Source: a virus. From it: a DNA stretch of 31,736 bases. The stretch lies in the IMG/VR virus record IMGVR_UViG_3300048111_000030, positions 1-31,736 of that record. One strand, given 5' to 3'. Of the stretch, positions 8,482 through 16,122 are shown piece after piece. The position numbers were made by a program, and so were the translations under genes. Within the stretch, counting starts at the first letter, position 1. Each line of letters starts with the position of its first letter. Under the pieces are notes generated by a model that was not told where the DNA came from, ran no database searches, and worked only from the letters and a program-made list of their open reading frames with translations.

Positions 8482-10235
8482 TGTCAAGTTACTTAGGTGG
8501 TACAGGTTCGGGTTTAGGCCCAGCACTAGCTGCAATGTCTCCTGAAGAACGGAAAGAGTTTTCAGCATTTATGGGAGAAACTTTAATAGACTTTACTCCT
8601 GTTCTTGGAGATATTAAAGGTGTTATCGAAGGAGAGCAAGCACGACAGCAGGGTGACTATCTTATGGCGGGTCTTGGGTATGCAAGCGCCATCCCTTTGG
8701 CTGGCGCAGCTGTCCGTCCCGTTAGAGGAATGCTATCAAGCGCACGTAACATTATTAATGACACCGCTTTAAACATGCCTACTAATGTTAGAGGAGGAAT
8801 AATTGGAGATGCTCTAGATAAAGCTCCTTCTTTACAACAGGCCATGGGCATATCTACAGATAAAAAAATACCTTTAGCTAGTGGTAGGACAGCAGGGGCG
8901 GGTCTTCCTTACTATACGCCTTTTTTAAAACCAGTGTCTGTAGCGGGTGAAGGCTTAACAGCTTTAGGTAAAACAGTTAAAAGTAAACTTACTCCTACAG
9001 ATGTAGCTTTTGAAAGACAAACAGGCATCCCTTTTGAAAAAGCAAAAGAAATTGCAGCGGGTGCTGAAGGGTCTGCTGAAACCGCTGAACTTATGATGCG
9101 TCAAATGGGCAGAGACACTAGCCCACTAGGAGTTGTCTCTAACAAAACATATCTTCAACAAGGCATCGACCTTACAGATACTGACACTATTGCTGATGCT
9201 GTGGGTAATAAATTTGTAAGAGCTAACAACCCCAACCCAGTACCTGATAAAGTAGCGCAGCGGTACGCTCCTCATATTCAAGCACAAGGAGGAAAGAACG
9301 GGACAGTTAGTATTAAGAATCCTTCATACGTAGGAAGCGCAGAGGCTTCAGGTCAAGCAACTGTAGCTCCCAATACAATGAAGGCTTTACAAGGTAATAC
9401 AAGAAAAAGCTACCTCGCTACTCTTAACGCCAGAGAAGGTACTGACTTAAAACAATTAACGCCTGAACAAACTGTAGAATTTTTGCAGGTGTCTGGTGCT
9501 GTTGATGTTCACATGTTTAGAAAATACTTTAAAAAAGATTTTGATAACCCTACTACAGCAATCAATACTTTATTAAGGGCTAGACACAAAGTTCAGAACG
9601 GAGCAAAAGTTGGCAAAGCTGAACAAAAAGCATTAGACGCTTTTCAAAAGTTACCTATTAAGAAGACAACCAATACCAGAGTAGCCGCAGTGAGAGATGA
9701 TGCAGGGACTCTGTTAAGTTCTGATACGATTGCTGATATTAAGCCTGTTCCTGAAGACAGTTTCTTAACTATGCAACAAACATTTAACTCTTCTCAGAAA
9801 GAACTAGGAGGAGCTAATGCTTTTATTTCTGTAGACCCTGTAAATGAAAAAGCATACGTAGGTATCTCAGACAAACATGACATAGGCGGTCTTAATCCTG
9901 TAGGTGGAGAAAATATAATCACCGCACAACCCTTAGTCTCTGTTGATTATGCTTCAGGAACATACGGTAAACGTGCGGGACTTGCAGATACCTCTACATT
10001 TAAAGGAAACACAAAGCAACAGAAGGATGCTGCTAAAAGACTAGAAGAAGTGACAGGGGTTCGTAAAAGACCCAGTGAAACAGGTAGAGATTATTTCAGA
10101 AGAGCAGTAGGAAACGCTGACATACGGGTGTCTAAAGAAGATCAAAGAAAAATAGCAGGACGCGCAGGTAAACTAGGGACAGGTGGTCTTCTTACAGGAA
10201 CAGCGATAGCAGTCGCAAGAGATGATGAGGAATAA
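8481..10235 (+). CDS. Putative virion/ejection protein with hydrophobic N-terminal region (584 aa)
   Basis: A 584-aa protein coupled by a TAATG overlap to the 1015-aa gene. Residues ~35-80 contain DFTPVLGDIKGVIEG and then GYASAIPLAGAAVRPVRG, a hydrophobic Pro/Gly pattern also seen in membrane-passing segments of polymorphic toxins and phage proteins. The centre (residues ~300-390) is lysine-rich and helical. The C-terminus has a Gly/Thr/Ala hydrophobic stretch (GTGGLLTGTAIAVA) and ends in acidic DDEE. It is the last gene before the terminator region. I do not recognise a named family; a membrane-interacting ejection role is inferred. Confidence 0.45.
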   Translation: MSSYLGGTGSGLGPALAAMSPEERKEFSAFMGETLIDFTPVLGDIKGVIEGEQARQQGDYLMAGLGYASAIPLAGAAVRPVRGMLSSARNIINDTALNMPTNVRGGIIGDALDKAPSLQQAMGISTDKKIPLASGRTAGAGLPYYTPFLKPVSVAGEGLTALGKTVKSKLTPTDVAFERQTGIPFEKAKEIAAGAEGSAETAELMMRQMGRDTSPLGVVSNKTYLQQGIDLTDTDTIADAVGNKFVRANNPNPVPDKVAQRYAPHIQAQGGKNGTVSIKNPSYVGSAEASGQATVAPNTMKALQGNTRKSYLATLNAREGTDLKQLTPEQTVEFLQVSGAVDVHMFRKYFKKDFDNPTTAINTLLRARHKVQNGAKVGKAEQKALDAFQKLPIKKTTNTRVAAVRDDAGTLLSSDTIADIKPVPEDSFLTMQQTFNSSQKELGGANAFISVDPVNEKAYVGISDKHDIGGLNPVGGENIITAQPLVSVDYASGTYGKRAGLADTSTFKGNTKQQKDAAKRLEEVTGVRKRPSETGRDYFRRAVGNADIRVSKEDQRKIAGRAGKLGTGGLLTGTAIAVARDDEE

Positions 10236-10256
10236 AAAAGGGGGCATTGCGCCCCC
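10231..10256 (-). terminator. Rho-independent terminator of the leftward early operon
   Basis: On the minus strand a 6-bp stem (GGGGGC with GCCCCC, 5-nt loop) is followed by TTTTTTATT. It lies 20 bases beyond the NrdJ stop. On the plus strand the A-run precedes the hairpin and no U-run follows, so it is a weaker stop for the converging structural operon. Its T-run overlaps the end of the 584-aa gene. Confidence 0.8.
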
Positions 10257-10276
10257 AGTTGTAACAAGTTATAACT
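10257..10276 (-). repeat. 20-bp motif, copy A (3' end of nrdJ)
   Basis: The minus strand reads AGTTATAACTTGTTACAACT. It matches copies at 20024-20043 and 20718-20737; the consensus is ASTTATAAYWWGTTACAAYT. It overlaps the last two bases of the nrdJ stop codon and abuts the terminator hairpin. All three copies share one orientation. Each consists of two palindrome-like 8-mers (GTTRTAAC type) 10 bp apart. Confidence 0.75.
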
Positions 10277-12155
10277 AAACTATCTCACATGCTCCACCTG
10301 CACACGCTAACTCTTGACTCCCTGTCGTGTTGTCTTCTTTCTCAAAGTCTCCCAAGTCTGCCCAGTCTACACCCTCTGGCATAGTAGTTAACAACTCCTC
10401 ATACTGCTCTGCTGTAATCTCTTCATAAGGAGCCTGCTGATACACATGGTCACTATACGGCAACAAACTAATCCCACTACACAGATCAAAGTTTTCCCAT
10501 ATCCACTGTGCTACCTGCAAGAACTCACTATCCGTGTAGTACACAGTGATACTTGGCTTATGTTCACACCAGTGATTCTGGTAAGCCTTCCAAAGTTTTA
10601 GCTGTTCCATTGCTCCTACTTCTGACGTAGTCACTGCTGTCTCAGGTGCTTTAACTGGAAAGCTGAACACCACTGATGATGGTGACATAACGTCTTGCTC
10701 TACTGGGAATCCTTTCTCTTCCATGAAGACTGCAAGCGGGTCTTTCTTGTCGCTACGAACTCTGCGAATGTAATGCTTAGAGAAGCGAGGATGGATACCA
10801 CTAGCAGAATCGACAAGTTGAGATACAGTACCGCTAGGCTTAACACATGTAATAGCCGCAGACTGGTTAATCCCAAGAGCATTGCTCCATTGCTTGTTTG
10901 TCTTAATAGCCACATCACGTATTTCTTCAAGCCACTTCTCCAGATCAGGGGAATCTCCTTTACTTAGCAGGTAGTGGTCCATAATACCCGTCATGCTGAC
11001 CCCTAACAATGCCTCTTCTTCAGTGTTTCTTTTCCACATTCCACGTAAGTATCGGAAGTCTGTTAGTGTAGCCTGTAGAGTACCGATGATAGCCGCTACT
11101 TCTGCCTTCTTCTTGAGGGTGTCCAGATCATCTCGTTCTCTTACAACAATCTCTGACAGGTTACAGAACTGGTTACTACGTAGGATAATCTCAGAGCAAG
11201 GGTTAGTACCAAAGTCCTGCTCACTATCGCGTCTACCGTTACGTGCTGCAATCTTCTGTGCTGCTACACGGCTAAAGATACCACGCTCACCAGCCTTGCT
11301 TTCGTACATCGTCTGCATCTCTGATAGGAAGGACTCAAAGTCTGGCTTCTCAGTATATGCTACGCTGTTGTTAGCAAGCCTACGCTGTCCTTCAAGTTCC
11401 CACCAGTTCCCTGACTTAGCTTTAGCCATACGAGGGTCAGAGAGGTTAGAGAGGCTGATAAGGGCTGATCTACGAACCCCACCTACCACTACAATGTCAG
11501 CAATCTTACACACTACATCGTGACATTCAATAGAGGTTAGCTTGCGTCCTGCTGCCTTCTGGAATATCTCTACACAGAAGTTGAACAGATCAATCAAAGG
11601 CTCAGGGCCTGACGCTCTACCACCGAATGTCTTTAGTCTCTCCCCTACTGGACGTACCTTGCTGGTGTCCCACTTAGGTATCTTACCTGCGTACAACATC
11701 GCTATCAGTTCACGGAAAGCAGAAGCCCATCCAATCTTACTGTCTGACACTACGATAACACTGTCGGTCTTGTGGAAGGACTCCGCAATGACAGGTAGTT
11801 TGGTTATGAAGTTACGCTCCACACTGAAGCCCACACCAGTACCACACATCAGCACGTACATTAGTTCATCAAAGCTACGTGGTGAGTCAATGGCTAGGTA
11901 GCTACAGTTGAAGCCCGCTACGTTGTCCTTGGCTAACGCTGGCCCTGCTGTCATCATACAGCGCATTGATGGCATAACGTCCATGTTGTATATAGCTTCT
12001 TTAACTAGGTCGTAGTCTTTACCCTTAAGTTGTCCACGGTCTTTGAAGAAGTCTACATAGCGTGTCACTGTCTCTTCCCAAGTTTCTCGTCTACCCTCTT
12101 CAGGCAACCAGCGGGCATATCGGCTCTTGTGTATAAATTGTTGATACTGTTCCAT
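10275..12155 (-). CDS. nrdJ: Adenosylcobalamin-dependent (class II) ribonucleotide reductase
   Basis: A 626-aa monomeric class II ribonucleotide reductase, which reduces ribonucleoside triphosphates to deoxyribonucleotides using B12. Visible signatures: the first redox cysteine C84 in FNCSYL, GTGVGFSVE (105-113), the thiyl-radical cysteine C320 in NPCSEI with E322, the second redox cysteine C331 in FCNLSE, and a C-terminal shuttle pair C618/C623. The 11-residue gap between C320 and C331 and the 5-residue gap in the tail pair match Lactobacillus leichmannii RTPR. At 626 aa it is shorter than the 739-aa RTPR and shows no ATP-cone. It is the last gene of the leftward operon, overlapping the DUF3310-like gene by one base. 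The product would feed dNTPs to the phage polymerase and makes the phage depend on host cobalamin. Confidence 0.93.
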   Translation of the reverse strand: MEQYQQFIHKSRYARWLPEEGRRETWEETVTRYVDFFKDRGQLKGKDYDLVKEAIYNMDVMPSMRCMMTAGPALAKDNVAGFNCSYLAIDSPRSFDELMYVLMCGTGVGFSVERNFITKLPVIAESFHKTDSVIVVSDSKIGWASAFRELIAMLYAGKIPKWDTSKVRPVGERLKTFGGRASGPEPLIDLFNFCVEIFQKAAGRKLTSIECHDVVCKIADIVVVGGVRRSALISLSNLSDPRMAKAKSGNWWELEGQRRLANNSVAYTEKPDFESFLSEMQTMYESKAGERGIFSRVAAQKIAARNGRRDSEQDFGTNPCSEIILRSNQFCNLSEIVVRERDDLDTLKKKAEVAAIIGTLQATLTDFRYLRGMWKRNTEEEALLGVSMTGIMDHYLLSKGDSPDLEKWLEEIRDVAIKTNKQWSNALGINQSAAITCVKPSGTVSQLVDSASGIHPRFSKHYIRRVRSDKKDPLAVFMEEKGFPVEQDVMSPSSVVFSFPVKAPETAVTTSEVGAMEQLKLWKAYQNHWCEHKPSITVYYTDSEFLQVAQWIWENFDLCSGISLLPYSDHVYQQAPYEEITAEQYEELLTTMPEGVDWADLGDFEKEDNTTGSQELACAGGACEIV

Positions 12156-12496
12156 TATTTATTCTCCTTTGCTACAATCTTAGTTAGTTTAGTTAAGTAC
12201 CAGCCAGCCTTCTGTAAGTCCTCTACCTGCTTGCCTTTGTAGTCATAGCGCCACAGGTACTTCAGGCAGTTGCCCTTGAGGTAGCCTTTGAATGCAACAC
12301 TGGACATGGATTCTTCTATTGCGTCAATACACTCTATGTTGCCTGTGTTGTAGTGTGTAGGTTGGTTTACTGCGTCTTCTACTTCATTATCCCAAGAACT
12401 ATGGGCGGCTTCTTCCTCTGCCATAGCAGTCCACGCCTCTAGTCCTGTCTTACGTGTCCTATCCCACTCTGCGGGTGTTGCGTCATTGATGCTCAT
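12155..12496 (-). CDS. DUF3310-like protein
   Basis: A 113-aa protein. The second half carries the DUF3310 pattern: NQPTHYN, ECIDAIEE, a GNCLKYLWRYDYKG segment and a KAGWYL helix. The domain is common in phage nucleotide-metabolism regions; its biochemical role is not settled. I start at the ATG at 12496, because GAGG lies 9 nt upstream; the in-frame TTG at 12502 would be too close to that SD. The stop overlaps the nrdJ start, so the two are coupled, consistent with a dNTP-related job. Confidence 0.8.
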   Translation of the reverse strand: MSINDATPAEWDRTRKTGLEAWTAMAEEEAAHSSWDNEVEDAVNQPTHYNTGNIECIDAIEESMSSVAFKGYLKGNCLKYLWRYDYKGKQVEDLQKAGWYLTKLTKIVAKENK

Positions 12497-12653
12497 CTTC
12501 AAAGTCCTCTGCTATTCTGTCAAAGTTTCTAATTATCCTGCGTTCAAAGGCCTCTACTAAATCGTATGTCGTGATTGATAATAACTCACAAGTCAACTCT
12601 TCATCGAGAGACTGAACAATCTTTTCTTTAAGTTCTTCTAGTGTAATGGCCAT
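12483..12653 (-). CDS. Small acidic helical protein, 56 aa
   Basis: Begins MAITLEELKEKIVQSLDEEL and ends EDFEDEHQ. The ATG overlaps the endonuclease I stop (TAATG) and the end overlaps the DUF3310-like gene start by 14 bases. It is predicted all-helical and strongly acidic, without cysteine clusters or membrane segments. The layout of overlapping start and stop fills a gap exactly, which supports a real gene. Function is unknown. Many T7-like phages have similar short acidic ORFs near the resolvase. Confidence 0.65.
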   Translation of the reverse strand: MAITLEELKEKIVQSLDEELTCELLSITTYDLVEAFERRIIRNFDRIAEDFEDEHQ

Positions 12654-13024
12654 TAGACTTTCTTCCTTTTAATATACCGTGTCAATTCCTTGGCTGTCTC
12701 AATGGTGAAGTGTTTGAATCCTTCTTTGTCACACCACTCTCCCATTGTTATCTTGCCACCCTTACGTACCTTCTTGTTAGGATTAGACAACACAAAGACT
12801 AACTCCCACTCTGGCATAGAGTCTCGTATAGCGGTGTACTTCTGTGTGTCGCCTACTCTGAAGAACCCTTTGCACTCTACCAGTACCGCCTTGCCTTCAT
12901 GTACAAAGTCAGGAAGGTACTTCTTATGGACTGTATAAGGTAGATCATAAGGCTCAAACTTGTACTGCCCATCTAGCTTCTCTGATAAATCCTTCTCAAG
13001 TCCTGATCTAAAAGCCCTCTTCAT
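12653..13024 (-). CDS. Endonuclease I (Holliday junction resolvase, T7 gp3-like)
   Basis: A 123-aa protein that aligns by eye with T7 endonuclease I: AFRSGLE at the N-terminus, a central YLPDF, then VLVECKGFF. Putative metal-binding and catalytic residues are E10, D39, E50 and K52, matching the T7 E20/D55/E65/K67 arrangement with similar spacing. The family resolves branched DNA and helps degrade host DNA. It overlaps the upstream PD-(D/E)XK exonuclease gene by 17 nt. T7 endonuclease I is about 149 aa; this version is shorter mainly in the N-terminal arm and C-terminus. Confidence 0.87.
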   Translation of the reverse strand: MKRAFRSGLEKDLSEKLDGQYKFEPYDLPYTVHKKYLPDFVHEGKAVLVECKGFFRVGDTQKYTAIRDSMPEWELVFVLSNPNKKVRKGGKITMGEWCDKEGFKHFTIETAKELTRYIKRKKV

Positions 13025-13886
13025 CTGCCTTGATCTCCTGTACTCGTGGTTCGTTTACTACGTCTACTAAGAACTTTGGCCCGTATGAATACTTGAAGAC
13101 CCTTAACTCTGGGTAGCAGTGGTCTTTGAACTGACAGTAAGAGCAACCAATAGAGAGCTTTGAGTTTCCTGACTTGCCGTCTGGCACAGGTTGGTAACAC
13201 CACTCCGTTGGTTCTGGCTGCTCTACTAGCTTTTTTATGTGCTTAACTCTGTCAGTAATGTCACCTTTCAGTATCTCATACACAGGAGCCTGAGTATCCT
13301 CAAGGTCATACTTAAGGTAAGTCAAGTGACCATTAGCCTTGTCCATAGCCAGCCAACCAAACTGTGTCTCGCCTTCTGAATAAGCGTAGGCCTTGATCTG
13401 ATCTATGTAGCCAAAGGGATCGTCAAAGGCCAGTGATCCGTCCTTAAACTTCTTGAACCCGAAACTACTAGCAGACTTAACGTCAGTAACAATACCATCT
13501 ATCTTACAGTCCATGTGACCTACGATACCTTCTACTTTACATACCTTCTGCTCGTCAGTGACACTGTGTCCAGCCATGCGTGTTAGGAACAACAGCATCT
13601 CTTCAATCAAATGACCATACATAAACTTGACATAGGTATGTGGCTGTATCTTCTCTCCCTCTGTTCCGTTGACATGATTCCAGAGGTACTTGTCGGTGCG
13701 GCCAATATTTGACAAGCGTAGCTTGCGGTTATCCTCTCGCTTCTTCCGACCAAACTCAGTACGCATCAATGCCTTGACACCTTCACCGAACCTTTCTATC
13801 TCTGCCTCTACATCTACAGACGGGTCAGCATCCTTGCTTTCCATCAGTGCGTAGATGTCCTGTACTACATCCTCAACACGCTTCAT
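13008..13886 (-). CDS. PD-(D/E)XK exonuclease, RecB/Cas4-like, with a four-cysteine cluster
   Basis: A 292-aa nuclease. The core motifs are GHLIEE (91-96), GHMD with H124/D126, the catalytic DVK at D135-K137, and a QxxxY motif (Q163, Y167). C-terminal cysteines C230, C248, C251 and C257 could hold an iron-sulfur cluster or zinc, as in Cas4/AddB-type nucleases, although here all four lie after the nuclease core rather than one before it. In T7-type gene order this position is filled by the gp6 5'-3' exonuclease, so DNA recycling or recombination is the likely job. SD GGAGAG sits 6 nt upstream of the ATG. Confidence 0.8.
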   Translation of the reverse strand: MKRVEDVVQDIYALMESKDADPSVDVEAEIERFGEGVKALMRTEFGRKKREDNRKLRLSNIGRTDKYLWNHVNGTEGEKIQPHTYVKFMYGHLIEEMLLFLTRMAGHSVTDEQKVCKVEGIVGHMDCKIDGIVTDVKSASSFGFKKFKDGSLAFDDPFGYIDQIKAYAYSEGETQFGWLAMDKANGHLTYLKYDLEDTQAPVYEILKGDITDRVKHIKKLVEQPEPTEWCYQPVPDGKSGNSKLSIGCSYCQFKDHCYPELRVFKYSYGPKFLVDVVNEPRVQEIKADEEGF

Positions 13887-14541
13887 CTAACTCTCCTATG
13901 ACAGAATCAATCCATCGTTTAGCTATCTCTACGTCACACTTGAACCACTCGTTGCGCTGTTCAAAAACGTCAGACAAACGCTTGTGTGCTTCAGCCTCTG
14001 TAGCCCTGCGGTCTGGTGTGTCTACCACATAGGCTAACTCATAGTCCCTGTAAGGTGAGGATGTTTGATAGTTACCTGCTCTATCCTCTGCGTCCACTGC
14101 CATCCCTACCTTGACCCAACCTTCCCACGCAGGGTTGGTAATAACATAAACCTGACCCTGTGGGTTGTCCTTGAAGTTCTCTAAGGAACTAAAGGCTGCA
14201 TCCTCAAAGCCCTTGTAACGTCCCGCTTTGTAAAGAGGGTGTGTCTTCTTTACTTCCTTGCCATTGACCCACATACGTTTTACATCTCTCTTTTTCCAAC
14301 AAGGTTTGCAAACATATTTCCCCTGATTCTGCCTAGCTTCTGTCCAGTTACCTCCTAGCGTAAGCTCTGTTCCACAATCAATACATTGTTTAGTGGGTGT
14401 CTGCCCAGCTGTCTCCGACTTTGTAATCTCCGGCGAGAGGGCAGTTGAGTTTGTAGTGGTGTCCTGCTGCTTCAACACAGCTGACTGCCAGTCTTCCGAA
14501 AACCTCTGCTTTCTCTTGTCTGACTTCTGTCTGGATTTCAT
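13873..14541 (-). CDS. GIY-YIG nuclease with zinc ribbon, overlapping the polymerase gene
   Basis: A 222-aa protein. Residues 1-50 are low-complexity and encoded out of frame within the 3' end of the polymerase gene. A zinc ribbon follows (C53, C56, C78, C81), then a GIY-YIG-type core (GQVYVITNP at 129-137, WVKVGMA 142-148, R154, EAEAHKRL at 182-189). The pattern resembles the T5orf172/MUG113 type. No conventional start lies after the polymerase stop, and AGGA about 9 nt before the ATG at 14541 supports the long start, giving a 152-nt overlap. Such nucleases are often homing-type or selfish; a housekeeping DNA-processing role is also possible. The stop region overlaps the exonuclease start by 14 nt. 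Confidence 0.82.
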   Translation of the reverse strand: MKSRQKSDKRKQRFSEDWQSAVLKQQDTTTNSTALSPEITKSETAGQTPTKQCIDCGTELTLGGNWTEARQNQGKYVCKPCWKKRDVKRMWVNGKEVKKTHPLYKAGRYKGFEDAAFSSLENFKDNPQGQVYVITNPAWEGWVKVGMAVDAEDRAGNYQTSSPYRDYELAYVVDTPDRRATEAEAHKRLSDVFEQRNEWFKCDVEIAKRWIDSVIGELDEAC

Positions 14542-16120
14542 CGTGAATGTTTCCTATAATGTTGTGTTGTATACCCCATATTGTAGCATATTCCTGCAAC
14601 AAACACAAGGCTTTCTTCATAACGATAGCGCCTGCGGATTGTAGTAAACTGTTCAGTGCCGCATGTTCTGATCGTATAAAGACCCGTCTCCTATCCAAGC
14701 CAAGAACATAGCCTCTTGAAGCTGCCACTCCAACTCGTTCTCGTAATGTTCCAAGAGCAGGCGTGTTTGATAGGAACTTTTCTTTAAGTCTTCTACCGTC
14801 CTTTGCATTTCCTCCAACGATACTTCCGATCTTAGCGTCACCGGCTCCATATAAAAAAGCGTAGATGAAAGTCTTTGCTTGATCTCTAGTTGTAAGGCCC
14901 GCAGCCAGCTGGTTTGCCGTGTGAATATCTCCATTGAGAATTTCATTAGTGTATTCCTCATCGTTCATGTAGTGAGCCAGCATCCTTAACTCCAGACCCG
15001 AAGCATCCATACCTACCAGCTTATAACCTTCTGGCACTGTCCATACATCACGACACTCCTTGCCGTAAGGGGAGTAGACTGCTGGAACCTGACCCATGTT
15101 GGGGCTAGAGTGTGTCATACGTCCTGTGACTGCACCGTTAGCGTTAACGTAACCATGTACTCTACCATCGTCCTCTACTGCATCTAACCAGCTTTGTACC
15201 TGTGCTACGCGCTTTTGTATCATAAGGTACTCACCAATCAGAGCCGCCTCTGGTATGCCTTCTACTTTTCTCAGCACCGCCTCATCTACGATGGCTTGTC
15301 CTGTCTCAGTAAATTGCTTAGGCTTCCAGCCAAAGTATTGTAGGTAACGCCCTATCTGTTGTCGTGAACCCAAGTTAAACACTGGGTAGTCAAGACGGCT
15401 GAAGGGTGCGACCACAGTAGTCCATTGTTCGCCTAGAAACTTAAGCCCAACAACCGAATGCGTACCATCTTTCTTAGTCTTGGGGGTAATCTCTTTGACA
15501 AATGTTGGTAACGGTTTGAAAGTCTGTAACACTTCATCTTCAAGGTCATACTTTTTCTCCTTTAGTTCTGCTAACAATATAAACGCTTTCTCTTGATCTA
15601 ACGTCCACCCTGATTTAATTTGCTGCGATATAATATGTTGTACTCGATGCTCAAGATCAATGCTTTCGTTTCCAAATCCATCAAGGTCACGAAGTAATCT
15701 CTTGTACACCAACACGTTAACCTTAACGTCCAGTACGCAGTAGTCCACCATGTCTTGCGAATAATTATCCCAATCATTATGTTCTCCTTTTGGTTGCCCT
15801 AATACAGCACCCCAGTTAGCTAGTGAATGACCACCGTCTCGCTGTGGATTAGCCAAGCGTGACATAACTAACGTGTCTGTAATCTTACATTTGCTGAAGT
15901 CTGTACCTAGTATCTGCTCAAGAACAGGTATGTCATAGTCAATAATATTGTGACCTATGATCTCGCACTCTCCTTGATCTAATAGCCATTGATTGAAGTC
16001 GTACAAAGTAAAACCAGAGAACTCAAAGTATTCCTCCAACCCCATGTGATAGGCAACAATAACCCACACTCTGTCGGGCTTCAAGCCGTTAGCTTCTATG
16101 TCGAATACAATCTTATCCAT
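14390..16120 (-). CDS. DNA polymerase, family A (T7 gp5-like) with 3'-5' exonuclease
   Basis: A 576-aa replicative polymerase. Exonuclease: D7/E9 in FDIEANG, N58-D63 in HNIIDYD, Y127/D131 in DYCVLD. Polymerase: motif A MDASGLELR (D372), motif B R412-K416-Y420-Y424 in the O-helix, motif C HDE (526-528). The residue equivalent to E. coli Pol I F762 is Tyr (Y420), as in T7. It is about 130 aa shorter than T7 gp5 (704 aa); the segment between thumb and palm that binds thioredoxin in T7 is probably missing, so a different processivity partner is likely. Start ATG at 16120; the primase-helicase stop lies 3 bases before it. Confidence 0.95.
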   Translation of the reverse strand: MDKIVFDIEANGLKPDRVWVIVAYHMGLEEYFEFSGFTLYDFNQWLLDQGECEIIGHNIIDYDIPVLEQILGTDFSKCKITDTLVMSRLANPQRDGGHSLANWGAVLGQPKGEHNDWDNYSQDMVDYCVLDVKVNVLVYKRLLRDLDGFGNESIDLEHRVQHIISQQIKSGWTLDQEKAFILLAELKEKKYDLEDEVLQTFKPLPTFVKEITPKTKKDGTHSVVGLKFLGEQWTTVVAPFSRLDYPVFNLGSRQQIGRYLQYFGWKPKQFTETGQAIVDEAVLRKVEGIPEAALIGEYLMIQKRVAQVQSWLDAVEDDGRVHGYVNANGAVTGRMTHSSPNMGQVPAVYSPYGKECRDVWTVPEGYKLVGMDASGLELRMLAHYMNDEEYTNEILNGDIHTANQLAAGLTTRDQAKTFIYAFLYGAGDAKIGSIVGGNAKDGRRLKEKFLSNTPALGTLRERVGVAASRGYVLGLDRRRVFIRSEHAALNSLLQSAGAIVMKKALCLLQEYATIWGIQHNIIGNIHDEIQTEVRQEKAEVFGRLAVSCVEAAGHHYKLNCPLAGDYKVGDSWADTH

Positions 16121-16122
16121 TA

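Noticed and set aside
10993-11523. Plus-strand frame of 176 codons inside nrdJ
   Set aside because: It is antisense to a well-supported enzyme with all catalytic motifs; the product has no recognisable feature and no SD.
14390-14541. Frameshifted continuation of polA into the nuclease
   Set aside because: The polymerase is complete through motif C and ends in a normal stop; no slippery sequence was noticed at the junction, and the nuclease has its own SD and ATG.
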